Assembly: GCF_017811155.1 (NCBI RefSeq)
Contig: NZ_JACVCV010000016.1
Location: forward strand, 1-64,000
Origin: Lunatimonas salinarum
GTDB lineage: Bacteria > Bacteroidota > Bacteroidia > Cytophagales > Cyclobacteriaceae
DNA length: 64,000 nucleotides
Direction of reading: 5' to 3'
In this document: one piece after another, positions 1-7,875 of the stretch
Position numbering within the stretch: the stretch's first letter is position 1
How the letters are laid out: each line of letters opens with the position of its first letter
Notes under the pieces: generated by a model
What the model saw: the letters and a program-made list of their open reading frames with translations, nothing else
Databases searched by the model: none
Told to the model about the DNA's origin: nothing
Position numbers and translations under genes: made by a program

Positions 1-612
1 TCCTTCACTTCTCATTCTTGACCTTGCGAAGTTTCCCCTTAATTGATAGCAACTAACATGTATTCGACGCATTATGAGAAATCTTGCCTTCCTAAATGTT
101 TTGCTTAGTTGGTAGTATCCACTAGGATAAAGATTCCATTCTCTCGGAATATCATTTGTGAATTGAAGGTAATAACGCGGCACCTTTGAGGTCTAATTCT
201 ATCCAATCATAATGATTAGCTCAATCTTAGCGTTATCAGACCAAATAACTTTTTTTTTAATTTTACCAAGTCTCTGATTCTTTCTCAACCTCATCTACTG
301 AAGAAAACTTCCTCAAGTCCCGTAGGGATGGCCGATTTAATCTTGGTAAGTATCGGCCGTCCCGATTGGACTTTTGCTAGTCACAGTTGTGGCAGCCCCC
401 GCGGTTAATAATTCACTTCCAACCCACGCAAAGTCCTTGCGAACATCCGATGGTTTTCTTCTCTGAAACAGCCTTGCTCCCATCCACCGTTAATCCCTTA
501 CCTTTTGCATCCGGTTTTTGTCCTGCCCACTCGTCAAAAACCGCAGCCTTTTTGCCTTCCTCCGTCAAAATAATGCTAACTTTACAGACTTGTAGCTGTT
601 ACACCTCTAGCC
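1..612. other. Gene-free left flank with one long hairpin
   Basis: No reading frame here looks coding: only short, low-complexity frames occur, and eboA begins at 613. The stretch is AT-rich up to about 300 and contains a long imperfect inverted repeat (316-374, listed separately). A weak promoter-like TAACTTTA lies at 577-584, about 30 bases before eboA, with TTTG at 551-554; the 22-base spacing is longer than the usual 19, so this is a weak call. Nothing else was recognised. Confidence 0.6.
316..374. repeat. Long imperfect inverted repeat (REP-like)
   Basis: The 22-base arms (316-337 and 353-374) pair as AAGTCC/GGACTT, then a 4x4 internal loop, then a 12-base stem GGGATGGCCGAT against ATCGGCCGTCCC with one G-T wobble, around a 15-base loop. 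The core CCCGTAGGGATGGC resembles CCCGTAGGGGTGGC inside the direct repeat at 61533-61614, which suggests a dispersed intergenic repeat family. It could act as a terminator for a gene to the left, but there is no clean T-tract directly after it. Confidence 0.5.
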
Positions 613-1509
613 ATGAATACCCCATTGGACCACTCCCGGATAACCGCCTATTTACTGGAAAACCTCCAGCAGCAGACCCCCTCCGGGGCCACGGAATGGC
701 TGCAGGCCCAAGCCGTAAAGATCGCAGGAGCAGATAAGGCCTCTCCGCTCTTTATTGCCTTTGGCCAAGCCTCCAGGTACTTTCCCAAAGAGGCATTTGC
801 CCTCACCCCCGAGGCAGCTGCAAGTGCCAAAAAGCTACGGAAGGATTGGAGACCGGAAACCTGGGATCAGCTCAAGGCGGCACGGGCTTATTTGGTTTTG
901 CACCTGAATGCGTCCGATGCCGACTGGTGGATGGCACAGCTTAGCCGCCTCTTTGAGACGGGGGATATGTACGAGTTGGAGGCACTCTATGCCGCCCTCT
1001 GCATCCTGCCCCACCAAGGCAGGCTGGCACAGCGGGCTTCCGAAGGCCTGCGCTCCAATATCAGTACGGTATTCGACGCCGTGGCGCTGAACAATCCCTT
1101 TCCTTCCGAGCAGCTCAACGAAATGGCCTGGAACCAACTGGTGCTAAAAGCCATCTTCCTGCAACGCCCCCTGTACCAAATCATCGGCTCCGATAGCCGC
1201 AACAATGCCAACCTGGCCGATACGCTGCTCGACGCCGTGCGGGAACGGTGGTCGGCAAACCGTAGCGTGATGCCGGAACTCTGGCGCTACGTGGGGCCGT
1301 TTATAGACGAAAGCAACTTCTACCTTATTGAAAAGCTCTTTGCTCAGGGAAGCACACTGGAACTACAGGCCGGCATGCTGGCCCTGACAGTGAGCAACTA
1401 TCCTCCTGCACAGGAGTTGATGGGCAGGCATCCGGAAATACGCCGTCAAATCGAATCAGGGGAGGTAACCTGGGACAGCGTAGGCAGACAATACGTTCCC
1501 TTTTCCTAA
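613..1509 (+). CDS. eboA: EboA-like protein
   Basis: First gene of a six-gene ebo cluster. The 298-residue product has no signal peptide or membrane segment and is rich in Leu, Ala, Glu and Arg, consistent with a soluble all-helical protein. The identification rests on general resemblance to EboA-domain proteins and on the diagnostic gene order that follows (TatD, UbiA, DHQS, EboE, EboF). Its biochemical role is unknown; ebo genes have been linked in cyanobacteria to moving the scytonemin monomer into the periplasm. The gap to eboB is 87 bases. The coding sequence looks richer in G+C than most later genes. Confidence 0.8.
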   Translation: MNTPLDHSRITAYLLENLQQQTPSGATEWLQAQAVKIAGADKASPLFIAFGQASRYFPKEAFALTPEAAASAKKLRKDWRPETWDQLKAARAYLVLHLNASDADWWMAQLSRLFETGDMYELEALYAALCILPHQGRLAQRASEGLRSNISTVFDAVALNNPFPSEQLNEMAWNQLVLKAIFLQRPLYQIIGSDSRNNANLADTLLDAVRERWSANRSVMPELWRYVGPFIDESNFYLIEKLFAQGSTLELQAGMLALTVSNYPPAQELMGRHPEIRRQIESGEVTWDSVGRQYVPFS

Positions 1510-1596
1510 GATCCTGTACTTAGGAGCCGGTCCAAAAGGCAGAAGCCTTGAAATACAACCCGAAAATAGTTAGGTTAGCATAAATATTCCTACGCG

Positions 1597-2508
1597 ATGA
1601 TGTACTTAGATCCACATATCCATATGGTCTCCCGGACCACCAACGACTACGAAGCCATGAAAAAAGCTGGCATTGTGGCCGTGATCGAACCCGCATTCTG
1701 GCTGGGGCAGCCCCGCACGACGGTGGGCAGTTTTCAGGATTATTTCAGTACCCTGGTGGGCTGGGAGCGCTTTCGGGCCAAGCAATTTGGCATCAAGCAC
1801 TACTGCACCATCGGCCTGAACAGCAAGGAAGCCAACAACGTGGCCCTGGCCGAGGAGGTCATGGAGTTGCTTCCGCTCTATGCGGGGAAGGAAGGCGTGG
1901 TAGCCATCGGTGAGATCGGCTACGACGATCAGACCGAGGCGGAAGACCGATTCTTCCGGGCCCAACTGGAGTTGGCCAAGGAAATGAACCTGCCGGTGAT
2001 GATCCATACCCCCCACCGGGACAAACGAAAGGGCACCCTGCGCAGCATGGCCGTATGCGAGGAGCACGGCATGGATCCTACCATGGTGGTGGTGGACCAC
2101 AACAACGAAGAAACGGTAAAGGATGTGCTGGACCGCGGTTATTGGGCCGGATTTACCATCTACCCACACTCCAAGATGGACAGTACCCGCATGGCGGTCG
2201 TGGTGGAGCAGTATGGCCCGGATCGGATTATCGTGGACAGTTCGGCCGATTGGGGAGTAAGTGATCCCCTTGCCGTACCCAGAACCGCCCAGATCATGCG
2301 GGACCGGGGCATATCCGAAGCCCATATCCGCATGACCTCCTATCAAAATGCACTGGACATATATGGCAAGAGCGGACAGATCAAAGAAAGCGACTGGCTA
2401 AGCCGGGCGCCCATCAATCAGACCGAACTCCACGACGGCAACTCCGTCTTGCGCGGTCAGACCCCACTGGTGGAGGATGAAGCCTCGGTAAAATCTAACG
2501 GCAACTAA
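1597..2508 (+). CDS. eboB: EboB: TatD-family metal-dependent hydrolase
   Basis: A 303-residue TIM-barrel amidohydrolase of the TatD type. Expected metal/active-site residues are visible in order: HIH at 7-9, Glu106 in GEIGYDD, His137 in MIHTPH, His168 in VVDHNN and Asp218 in SSADWG. TatD enzymes are known as hydrolases or 3'-5' nucleases, but in ebo clusters the substrate is unknown and is inferred to be a pathway metabolite. The frame opens with two Met codons (1597 and 1600), and either could start. It lies only 6 bases before eboC, so the two are almost certainly cotranscribed. Confidence 0.85.
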   Translation: MMYLDPHIHMVSRTTNDYEAMKKAGIVAVIEPAFWLGQPRTTVGSFQDYFSTLVGWERFRAKQFGIKHYCTIGLNSKEANNVALAEEVMELLPLYAGKEGVVAIGEIGYDDQTEAEDRFFRAQLELAKEMNLPVMIHTPHRDKRKGTLRSMAVCEEHGMDPTMVVVDHNNEETVKDVLDRGYWAGFTIYPHSKMDSTRMAVVVEQYGPDRIIVDSSADWGVSDPLAVPRTAQIMRDRGISEAHIRMTSYQNALDIYGKSGQIKESDWLSRAPINQTELHDGNSVLRGQTPLVEDEASVKSNGN

Positions 2509-2514
2509 GCCCGG

Positions 2515-3417
2515 ATGGGAAACCTATTAGCGCACATACGCCTCACGAGGCCCGCCAATATCGTTACCGCCGTAGCGGACATATGGGCGGGTTTTGCTAT
2601 TTCAGGGGTAGTCGCCGCACTGATAAGCGGCGACCTCTCGGTGTACCTCGGAGACATGGTTTGGCTCACGATAGCCACCGTTGGCCTCTATGGTGGAGGG
2701 GTGGCTTTTAACGACGTGTTTGATGCAGAGCTGGATCGGGTGGAGCGGCCCGAGCGGCCAATTCCATCGGGTCAGGCCAGCGTGTGGAGTGCGGGATTGA
2801 TGGCAGCAGGACTCCTGCTGCTGGGAATCATAGCTGCGTTGCAGGTGGGTGTCTGGAGTGGTGAGATTGCGGTATTTATTGCTGTATTTGCGGTGATCTA
2901 TGATGCTTGGGGCAAGCACCAACAGATCTTCGGCCCTATCAATATGGGGCTATGCCGTGGGGCCAACCTGCTCCTTGGCGTAAGTCTTATTTCCGAGTCC
3001 ATTGGTCCCAATTGGTACCTGGCATTGGTTCCTATTGCCTACATTTCGGCGATCACGATGATCAGTCGGGGGGAGGTTCGCGGAAAAAACCGAAGCGCAC
3101 TCTTGGGAGGATTATGGATTTATTTCGCCATATTTGCCGCGCTATTAGCTATTTCCGTGAAGCAACAGGGATATGGCTTCTGGCAGGTAGTTCCCTTTAT
3201 CGGCCTATTTGCATACCTCATTCTTCCCCCGTTATGGAAGGCGATTGCCACACAAGAGCCTAAACATATCGGCAAGGCGGTAAAGGCCGGGGTTCTTTCC
3301 CTGATCGTGATGAATGCCTGCTTTGCCGCGGCATTTGCCGGTTGGTGGGTTGCCTTGATCATTTTGGCGCTGCTTCCTTTATCGAGGTGGCTTGCAAAAA
3401 GGTTTGCCGTAACCTAA
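2515..3417 (+). CDS. eboC: EboC: UbiA-like prenyltransferase
   Basis: A 300-residue integral membrane protein with about eight or nine hydrophobic segments. The first Asp-rich UbiA motif is intact (N66-D-x-x-D-x-x-x-D74, followed by RPxRPIPSG), and the second site appears as YDAWGK (D130, K134), resembling archaeal-lipid and chlorophyll synthase-like branches more than UbiA proper. Family knowledge: UbiA enzymes transfer an isoprenoid from a prenyl diphosphate to an acceptor in the membrane. Inference: in this cluster the acceptor is a small polar compound made by EboD/EboB/EboE. No quinone-biosynthesis genes lie nearby. Confidence 0.87.
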   Translation: MGNLLAHIRLTRPANIVTAVADIWAGFAISGVVAALISGDLSVYLGDMVWLTIATVGLYGGGVAFNDVFDAELDRVERPERPIPSGQASVWSAGLMAAGLLLLGIIAALQVGVWSGEIAVFIAVFAVIYDAWGKHQQIFGPINMGLCRGANLLLGVSLISESIGPNWYLALVPIAYISAITMISRGEVRGKNRSALLGGLWIYFAIFAALLAISVKQQGYGFWQVVPFIGLFAYLILPPLWKAIATQEPKHIGKAVKAGVLSLIVMNACFAAAFAGWWVALIILALLPLSRWLAKRFAVT

Positions 3418-3486
3418 CGGGCTTGGAAGGGGTTAACTATATTGGAAGCCGCTGCCTTATGAACATTGATAAACAAGGACAATCAG

Positions 3487-4641
3487 ATGAATAAAATTAT
3501 TGAGCAAACATTTAGCGTACCCTTTCGGTATCCGGTTTGTTTTACATCTCGCCTATTTGACCCCAAGAATACCCTTCTGGCTGACCTGCTGAAGGGCGAT
3601 AAAATACCCAAGGCCTTTTTTGTGATCGATCAGGGTGTTAGTGACGCCCATCCGAGCTTGATCAGCGATATACTAACATATGCTCAGGCACACAGTGGCG
3701 TATTCACGCTTGCTGCCGATCCGTTGGTAGTACCCGGCGGGGAGCAATGCAAAAACGACCAAAAGCCCTTTCAGCAGGTATTGGACGCCTCCAATGACTT
3801 TGGCATTGATCGGCATTCGTATATCATTGCCATCGGAGGAGGTGCCTTGTTGGACATGGTAGGCTTTGCAGCTGCCATTGCCCACCGGGGGATTCGGCAT
3901 ATCCGCATACCTACCACCGTACTTTCCCAAAACGATTCTGGGGTAGGGGTCAAAAACGGCATCAATGCCTACGGCAAAAAGAATTTTCTGGGCACCTTTA
4001 CCCCACCTGCGGCCGTAATCAATGACTTGGCATTCTTGGAAACACTGGATGACCGGGACTGGCGCTCCGGGATATCCGAGGCGATCAAGGTTGCCTTGAT
4101 CAAAGACGCGGATTTCTTTCGATGGATTGTGGAAAATGCCCGGGCATTGGCCGAGCGGGATATGGATGCGATGAATCAGCTGATCATCCGATGTGCGGAG
4201 ATGCACATGGAACATATCGGCGGGAAAGATCCCTTTGAAACCGGTTCATCCAGGCCGTTGGACTTCGGCCACTGGGCGGCGCATAAGCTGGAACACTTGA
4301 CCGACTACCGCGTTCGACATGGCGAGGCCGTGGCTATCGGCATCGCGTTGGACTCCACCTATTCTTACCTGAAAGGGCTGTTGGCGGCCGAGGAGCTGGA
4401 TCAGATCATTCAGGTAATCCGGGATTTGGGCTTCGAGCTGTATGTTCCTGAGCTTTCCGGGGAGGTGCTGCTCCAAGGTTTGCAGGAGTTTCGAGAGCAC
4501 TTAGGAGGTAGACTTACCATCATGTTGCTGGAAAAGATCGGACATGGGGTAGAGGTGCATGCAATGGACACCGAGCTTATCCAAGAGGCAGCCGCCAGGC
4601 TAAAGGCGTCACAGATGGAGGGACAAAATGTCTCCTCGTAA
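3487..4641 (+). CDS. eboD: EboD: 3-dehydroquinate synthase-like sugar phosphate cyclase
   Basis: A 384-residue protein of the dehydroquinate synthase fold: NAD-binding GGGALLDMVGF at 117-127, IPTTVLSQND at 141-150, and metal ligands Glu198 (SEAIK, with Lys201), His262 and His278 (RHGEAVAIG). The canonical DHQS GHTxxHAIE block is replaced by GHWAAHKLE (261-269), so it is probably not the shikimate enzyme but a divergent cyclase with an unknown cyclitol-type product. The frame is open from a TTG at 3466, but I prefer ATG 3487 because AAGGA (3475-3479) sits 7 bases ahead. It follows eboC by 69 bases. Confidence 0.87.
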   Translation: MNKIIEQTFSVPFRYPVCFTSRLFDPKNTLLADLLKGDKIPKAFFVIDQGVSDAHPSLISDILTYAQAHSGVFTLAADPLVVPGGEQCKNDQKPFQQVLDASNDFGIDRHSYIIAIGGGALLDMVGFAAAIAHRGIRHIRIPTTVLSQNDSGVGVKNGINAYGKKNFLGTFTPPAAVINDLAFLETLDDRDWRSGISEAIKVALIKDADFFRWIVENARALAERDMDAMNQLIIRCAEMHMEHIGGKDPFETGSSRPLDFGHWAAHKLEHLTDYRVRHGEAVAIGIALDSTYSYLKGLLAAEELDQIIQVIRDLGFELYVPELSGEVLLQGLQEFREHLGGRLTIMLLEKIGHGVEVHAMDTELIQEAAARLKASQMEGQNVSS

Positions 4642-4676
4642 AGAATATTCCATTTTCTCCCAGTAACCCCGTTCAT

Positions 4677-5888
4677 ATGCACGTAAAGCAGCATCATCTC
4701 ACTTATTGTTCCAACATCCACCCGGGTGAAAGCTGGGCGGCTACCAAGGCAAATTTGGAGAAGTACCTGCCAGAAATAAAGTCCAAGGTATCTGGTTCCG
4801 CGCCCCTTGCCATAGGTCTGCGCCTGTCCAACGAGGCGAGCCTGGATATCTTAAAGAATGACCAATTGCCAGCCTTCAAGCGTTGGCTGGACGAAAACGG
4901 CTTTTATATCTTTACTTTCAACGGCTTTCCGTATGGCGGATTCCACCGACAGGTGGTAAAGGACGAGGTGCACACGCCTGATTGGACCACAGCGGACAGA
5001 AAGGCTTACACGCTTCGTCTATTCGATATCCTTTCGGTGTTGTTGGCCGAGGGGATGGATGGAGGGGTTTCGACCTCTCCCCTGTCTTATAAATACTGGC
5101 ATCCAAAGCCTTCCGATCTGGATTTTGCCATGCAGCGCAGCACCGAGCAGGTGGTGGAAGTGGCCGTTAGACTTTTTGAAATCTATCAGCAGCAAGGCAA
5201 GCTGCTGCACCTGGACATTGAACCAGAGCCGGATGGATTGATTGAGAACAGCGAGGAGCTTATTTCGTTTTTCAGCAATTGGCTGCTACCGCTAGGAGTG
5301 CCTGTGTTTAAGGAGAAATTTGACCTGACGGATGAATTGGCAGAAAAGGCCCTAAAGGAGCATATCCGCGTGTGTTACGATATCTGCCATTTTGCCGTAG
5401 GCTTCGAACATCACCAAGAGGTATTTGATGCCTTGGACCAAGAAGGCATCAAGATCGGAAAGATACAGATCAGTGCGGCGTTGAAGGTGCCGATTCCCGT
5501 AGAAATCAGTGAGCGTAAAAAGGTGGAGAAAGCCCTGCATCCGTTTGTAGAATCCACGTACCTGCACCAGGTGGTGGGCAAAAAGGAGAACGGTTCGCTT
5601 AAGTCTTTTCGTGATCTTCCCGACGCCCTTATTACCCTAGCGGAGACGAAACTCACCGAATGGCGAATCCACTTCCACGTGCCGATTTTTTTGGATACTT
5701 ATGGGAGATTGGCCTCTACGCAGGGAGATATCACCGAGGTGCTTAAGTTGGTGAACGAGCGCCCGCTTACCAACCACTTGGAAATTGAAACGTACACTTG
5801 GGAGGTTCTTCCCGAGGATATCCATTTGAGTCTTGGGGAGTCCATCTCCCGGGAGTTGCTTTGGACATTGGAGAAACTGCAATCATGA
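4677..5888 (+). CDS. eboE: EboE: xylose-isomerase-like TIM-barrel protein
   Basis: A 403-residue soluble protein resembling the family annotated as metabolite traffic protein EboE. It has sugar-phosphate isomerase/AP-endonuclease-2 type metal-ligand candidates: Glu182 and Glu184 (LDIEPEP), Asp235 and His238 (CYDICHFAVG) and Gln264 (KIQISAA). These suggest a divalent-metal isomerase or epimerase barrel; the substrate is unknown. Its stop TGA (5886-5888) overlaps the eboF start in an ATGA arrangement, indicating translational coupling. The gap from eboD is 35 bases. Confidence 0.82.
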   Translation: MHVKQHHLTYCSNIHPGESWAATKANLEKYLPEIKSKVSGSAPLAIGLRLSNEASLDILKNDQLPAFKRWLDENGFYIFTFNGFPYGGFHRQVVKDEVHTPDWTTADRKAYTLRLFDILSVLLAEGMDGGVSTSPLSYKYWHPKPSDLDFAMQRSTEQVVEVAVRLFEIYQQQGKLLHLDIEPEPDGLIENSEELISFFSNWLLPLGVPVFKEKFDLTDELAEKALKEHIRVCYDICHFAVGFEHHQEVFDALDQEGIKIGKIQISAALKVPIPVEISERKKVEKALHPFVESTYLHQVVGKKENGSLKSFRDLPDALITLAETKLTEWRIHFHVPIFLDTYGRLASTQGDITEVLKLVNERPLTNHLEIETYTWEVLPEDIHLSLGESISRELLWTLEKLQS

Positions 5889-7261
5889 AGAAATCTGTAA
5901 TCATTGATATCGTAGCCCTGTCATCCAGGGTGATCGGAGAGTATACGCCCTTTTTGGCCCAATGGGCAAAGGATGCCCATCACGCCCGTATCCGACCGGT
6001 GCTGCCCGCCGTGACCTGCTCTGCACAGAGCGTTTACCTCACGGGCAAGTGGCCTGAAGAGAACGGCATCGTGGGCAATGGCTGGTACTTCAGAGACGAA
6101 TGTGAAGTGAAGTTCTGGCGCCAATCCAACCGCTTAGTGCAGTCCCCTAAAATCTGGGAGGAACTCAAACAGCAAAATCCGGAATTTACCTGTGCGAATA
6201 TGTTCTGGTGGTACAATATGTACAGTAGCGTGGACTACGCAGTGACTCCTCGGCCCTTGTACCCGTCCGACGGACGCAAGTTGCCTGATGTGCACTCCCA
6301 GCCCATGGATCTCAGGGATCGGCTTCAGCAGGAGTTGGGTCAGTTCCCTTTGTTTTCTTTTTGGGGACCAAATGCCAATATCGAATCTACCCAGTGGATC
6401 GCCAAGGCATCCATGAAGGTGGATGAGTGGTTTGACCCAACTCTTACCTTGATTTACCTGCCCCACCTGGATTATGGCTTGCAGAAGCATGGGATCGACT
6501 TTGACAAGATCGGCAAGGATTTGCGAGAGGTAGACGAGGTGGTTCGTGAACTGGTGACCTACTACGAGGCAAAAGGGGCCGATGTGCTGCTGTTGTCCGA
6601 ATATGGCATCACCACAGTAAATCGCCCAGTGCACATCAACCGCATGCTTCGTAAAGAGGGGTATATCCAAGTCAAAAACGAGCTTGGGCTGGAAACACTG
6701 GATGCAGGTACCTGCAGGGCTTTTGCGGTAGCTGACCATCAGCTGGCCCACCTATACATTCCTAATCCAGAAGACAGGCCCAAGGTGAAAGCCCTGGTAG
6801 AGGCTATGCCGGGTGTGGAGCGGGTATTGGATGAGACCAGCAAAGGGGATGAACACATCGGCCACGAACGTGCCGGGGACCTGATAGCCGTAGCGGACAA
6901 GGACTCCTGGTTTACCTATTACTACTGGCTGGACGATACCAAGGCACCGGACTATGCGCGTACGGTAGACATACACCGCAAGCCAGGGTATGATCCCGTA
7001 GAAATGTTTGCCAACCCCGAAATCCCCCTTCTAAAAGCCAAAATTGGCTGGAAGCTCATTCAGAAGAAGTTGGGCTTTAGGTACCTGATGGATGTGATTC
7101 CGCTGAAGGCGGAACTGGTAAAGGGGTCCCATGGCCGCATTCCAGAAGACAGCTTGGATTGGCCGGTGTTAATAGGAAAACGGAAAGCCTGTATTCCATC
7201 AGCGTCCGTTAGCCCTACGGATGTTTATGGGGTCATTCGGGACTACGTGGAAGGAAAGTAG
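5885..7261 (+). CDS. eboF: EboF: alkaline-phosphatase-fold nucleotide pyrophosphatase-like protein
   Basis: A 458-residue protein of the nucleotide pyrophosphatase/phosphodiesterase type. Visible residues: Asp8 (VIIDIV), Thr44 as likely nucleophile (PAVTCSAQ), Asp196 and His202 (HLDYGLQKHG), and Glu239-Tyr240 in LLSEYG where NPP enzymes usually have the SDHG metal ligands. No signal peptide, so a cytoplasmic location is likely. The frame is open further upstream (from 5798), but ATG 5885 is chosen: it overlaps the eboE stop and begins a typical MKKSVIIDIV beta strand. Inferred role: hydrolysis of a phosphoester or nucleotide intermediate in the ebo pathway. Confidence 0.82.
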   Translation: MKKSVIIDIVALSSRVIGEYTPFLAQWAKDAHHARIRPVLPAVTCSAQSVYLTGKWPEENGIVGNGWYFRDECEVKFWRQSNRLVQSPKIWEELKQQNPEFTCANMFWWYNMYSSVDYAVTPRPLYPSDGRKLPDVHSQPMDLRDRLQQELGQFPLFSFWGPNANIESTQWIAKASMKVDEWFDPTLTLIYLPHLDYGLQKHGIDFDKIGKDLREVDEVVRELVTYYEAKGADVLLLSEYGITTVNRPVHINRMLRKEGYIQVKNELGLETLDAGTCRAFAVADHQLAHLYIPNPEDRPKVKALVEAMPGVERVLDETSKGDEHIGHERAGDLIAVADKDSWFTYYYWLDDTKAPDYARTVDIHRKPGYDPVEMFANPEIPLLKAKIGWKLIQKKLGFRYLMDVIPLKAELVKGSHGRIPEDSLDWPVLIGKRKACIPSASVSPTDVYGVIRDYVEGK

Positions 7262-7324
7262 GATATCTTAGGAATAGTTTGGGGTATTCGCAGCACGAAA
7301 TAGCGAAATCAGGAAAAGGTGGTT

Positions 7325-7353
7325 TTTGCAGCCGTATTTTTTTCCTAACTTCG
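7325..7353 (+). promoter_or_regulatory. Possible Bacteroidota-type promoter
   Basis: TTTG (7325-7328), 17-base spacer, TAACTTCG (7346-7353), one mismatch from TAnnTTTG. It lies about 135 bases before the TMEM220/adenosine kinase pair and after the ebo cluster end. The spacer is slightly short. No terminator was seen between eboF and this site, so read-through from ebo is also possible. Confidence 0.3.
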
Positions 7354-7488
7354 TTCGTATTTATTCAACATCAATCGGTTACCGGATTCGTTTGAGGATG
7401 GCCTGGGCGGTACGACCTAAGGGAAGCAAGCGTAGACAGACTTTGTGTTTGCCGTAAGGCAGGCACCTGACCATAAATAGAGAAAAGG

Positions 7489-7875
7489 ATGAATAAAGGA
7501 TGGAAAATCTTCTTTGGGACTTGGGCCGGGTTGTTTCTATTGTTTGCTTTTTGGCAGCTAAACGATCCCGATCCGGAGTGGTGGGTTCCTGCCTATTTGA
7601 TCGGGGCGCTGATGTCTGGTTTGGCGGCAACTGGTCGGTTTAACCTTCGGATATTGGTGATCACCACGCTGCTGTACCTTACCGTATCCCTGTTTTTTTG
7701 GCCTCAGGAGATCTTTGGGTGGGTCTCGCAGGAATGGGAACAGAAAAATCTGGCCATGAAGACCGATGCGATGGAAATCAATCGAGAGTTTTTCGGTCTG
7801 CTTACGTTGGCACTCATCACCGGCTTAGCTTATTGGGTTGGTAGAGGTCAACATATCAAAAAACAACAATCATGA
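7489..7875 (+). CDS. TMEM220-like small membrane protein
   Basis: A 128-residue protein with four hydrophobic segments (about 8-20, 35-47, 55-72 and 100-115) and the NDPDPEWWVPAYL motif typical of the TMEM220 family. Function is unknown even for family members; inner-membrane location is expected. Its TGA stop (7873-7875) overlaps the start of the adenosine kinase gene, so the two are probably translated as a coupled pair. It is unclear whether this links it to nucleoside metabolism or is only positional. Confidence 0.75.
   Translation: MNKGWKIFFGTWAGLFLLFAFWQLNDPDPEWWVPAYLIGALMSGLAATGRFNLRILVITTLLYLTVSLFFWPQEIFGWVSQEWEQKNLAMKTDAMEINREFFGLLTLALITGLAYWVGRGQHIKKQQS

Noticed and set aside
387-737. 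116-codon plus-strand frame across the eboA start
   Set aside because: Composition is low-complexity Pro/Ser/Cys, and it overlaps eboA in another frame; a shadow.
1606-2346. 246-codon minus-strand frame opposite eboB
   Set aside because: Antisense to a well-supported hydrolase; His/Gly-rich translation typical of shadow frames in G+C-rich DNA.
3466-3486. TTG start for eboD giving seven extra residues
   Set aside because: The internal ATG at 3487 has a well-placed AAGGA and a family-like N-terminus.
5798-5884. N-terminal extension of EboF
   Set aside because: Lies inside eboE in another frame; ATG 5885 with the stop/start overlap is more natural.
6134-6751. 205-codon minus-strand frame opposite eboF
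   Set aside because: Antisense shadow with no recognisable domain.
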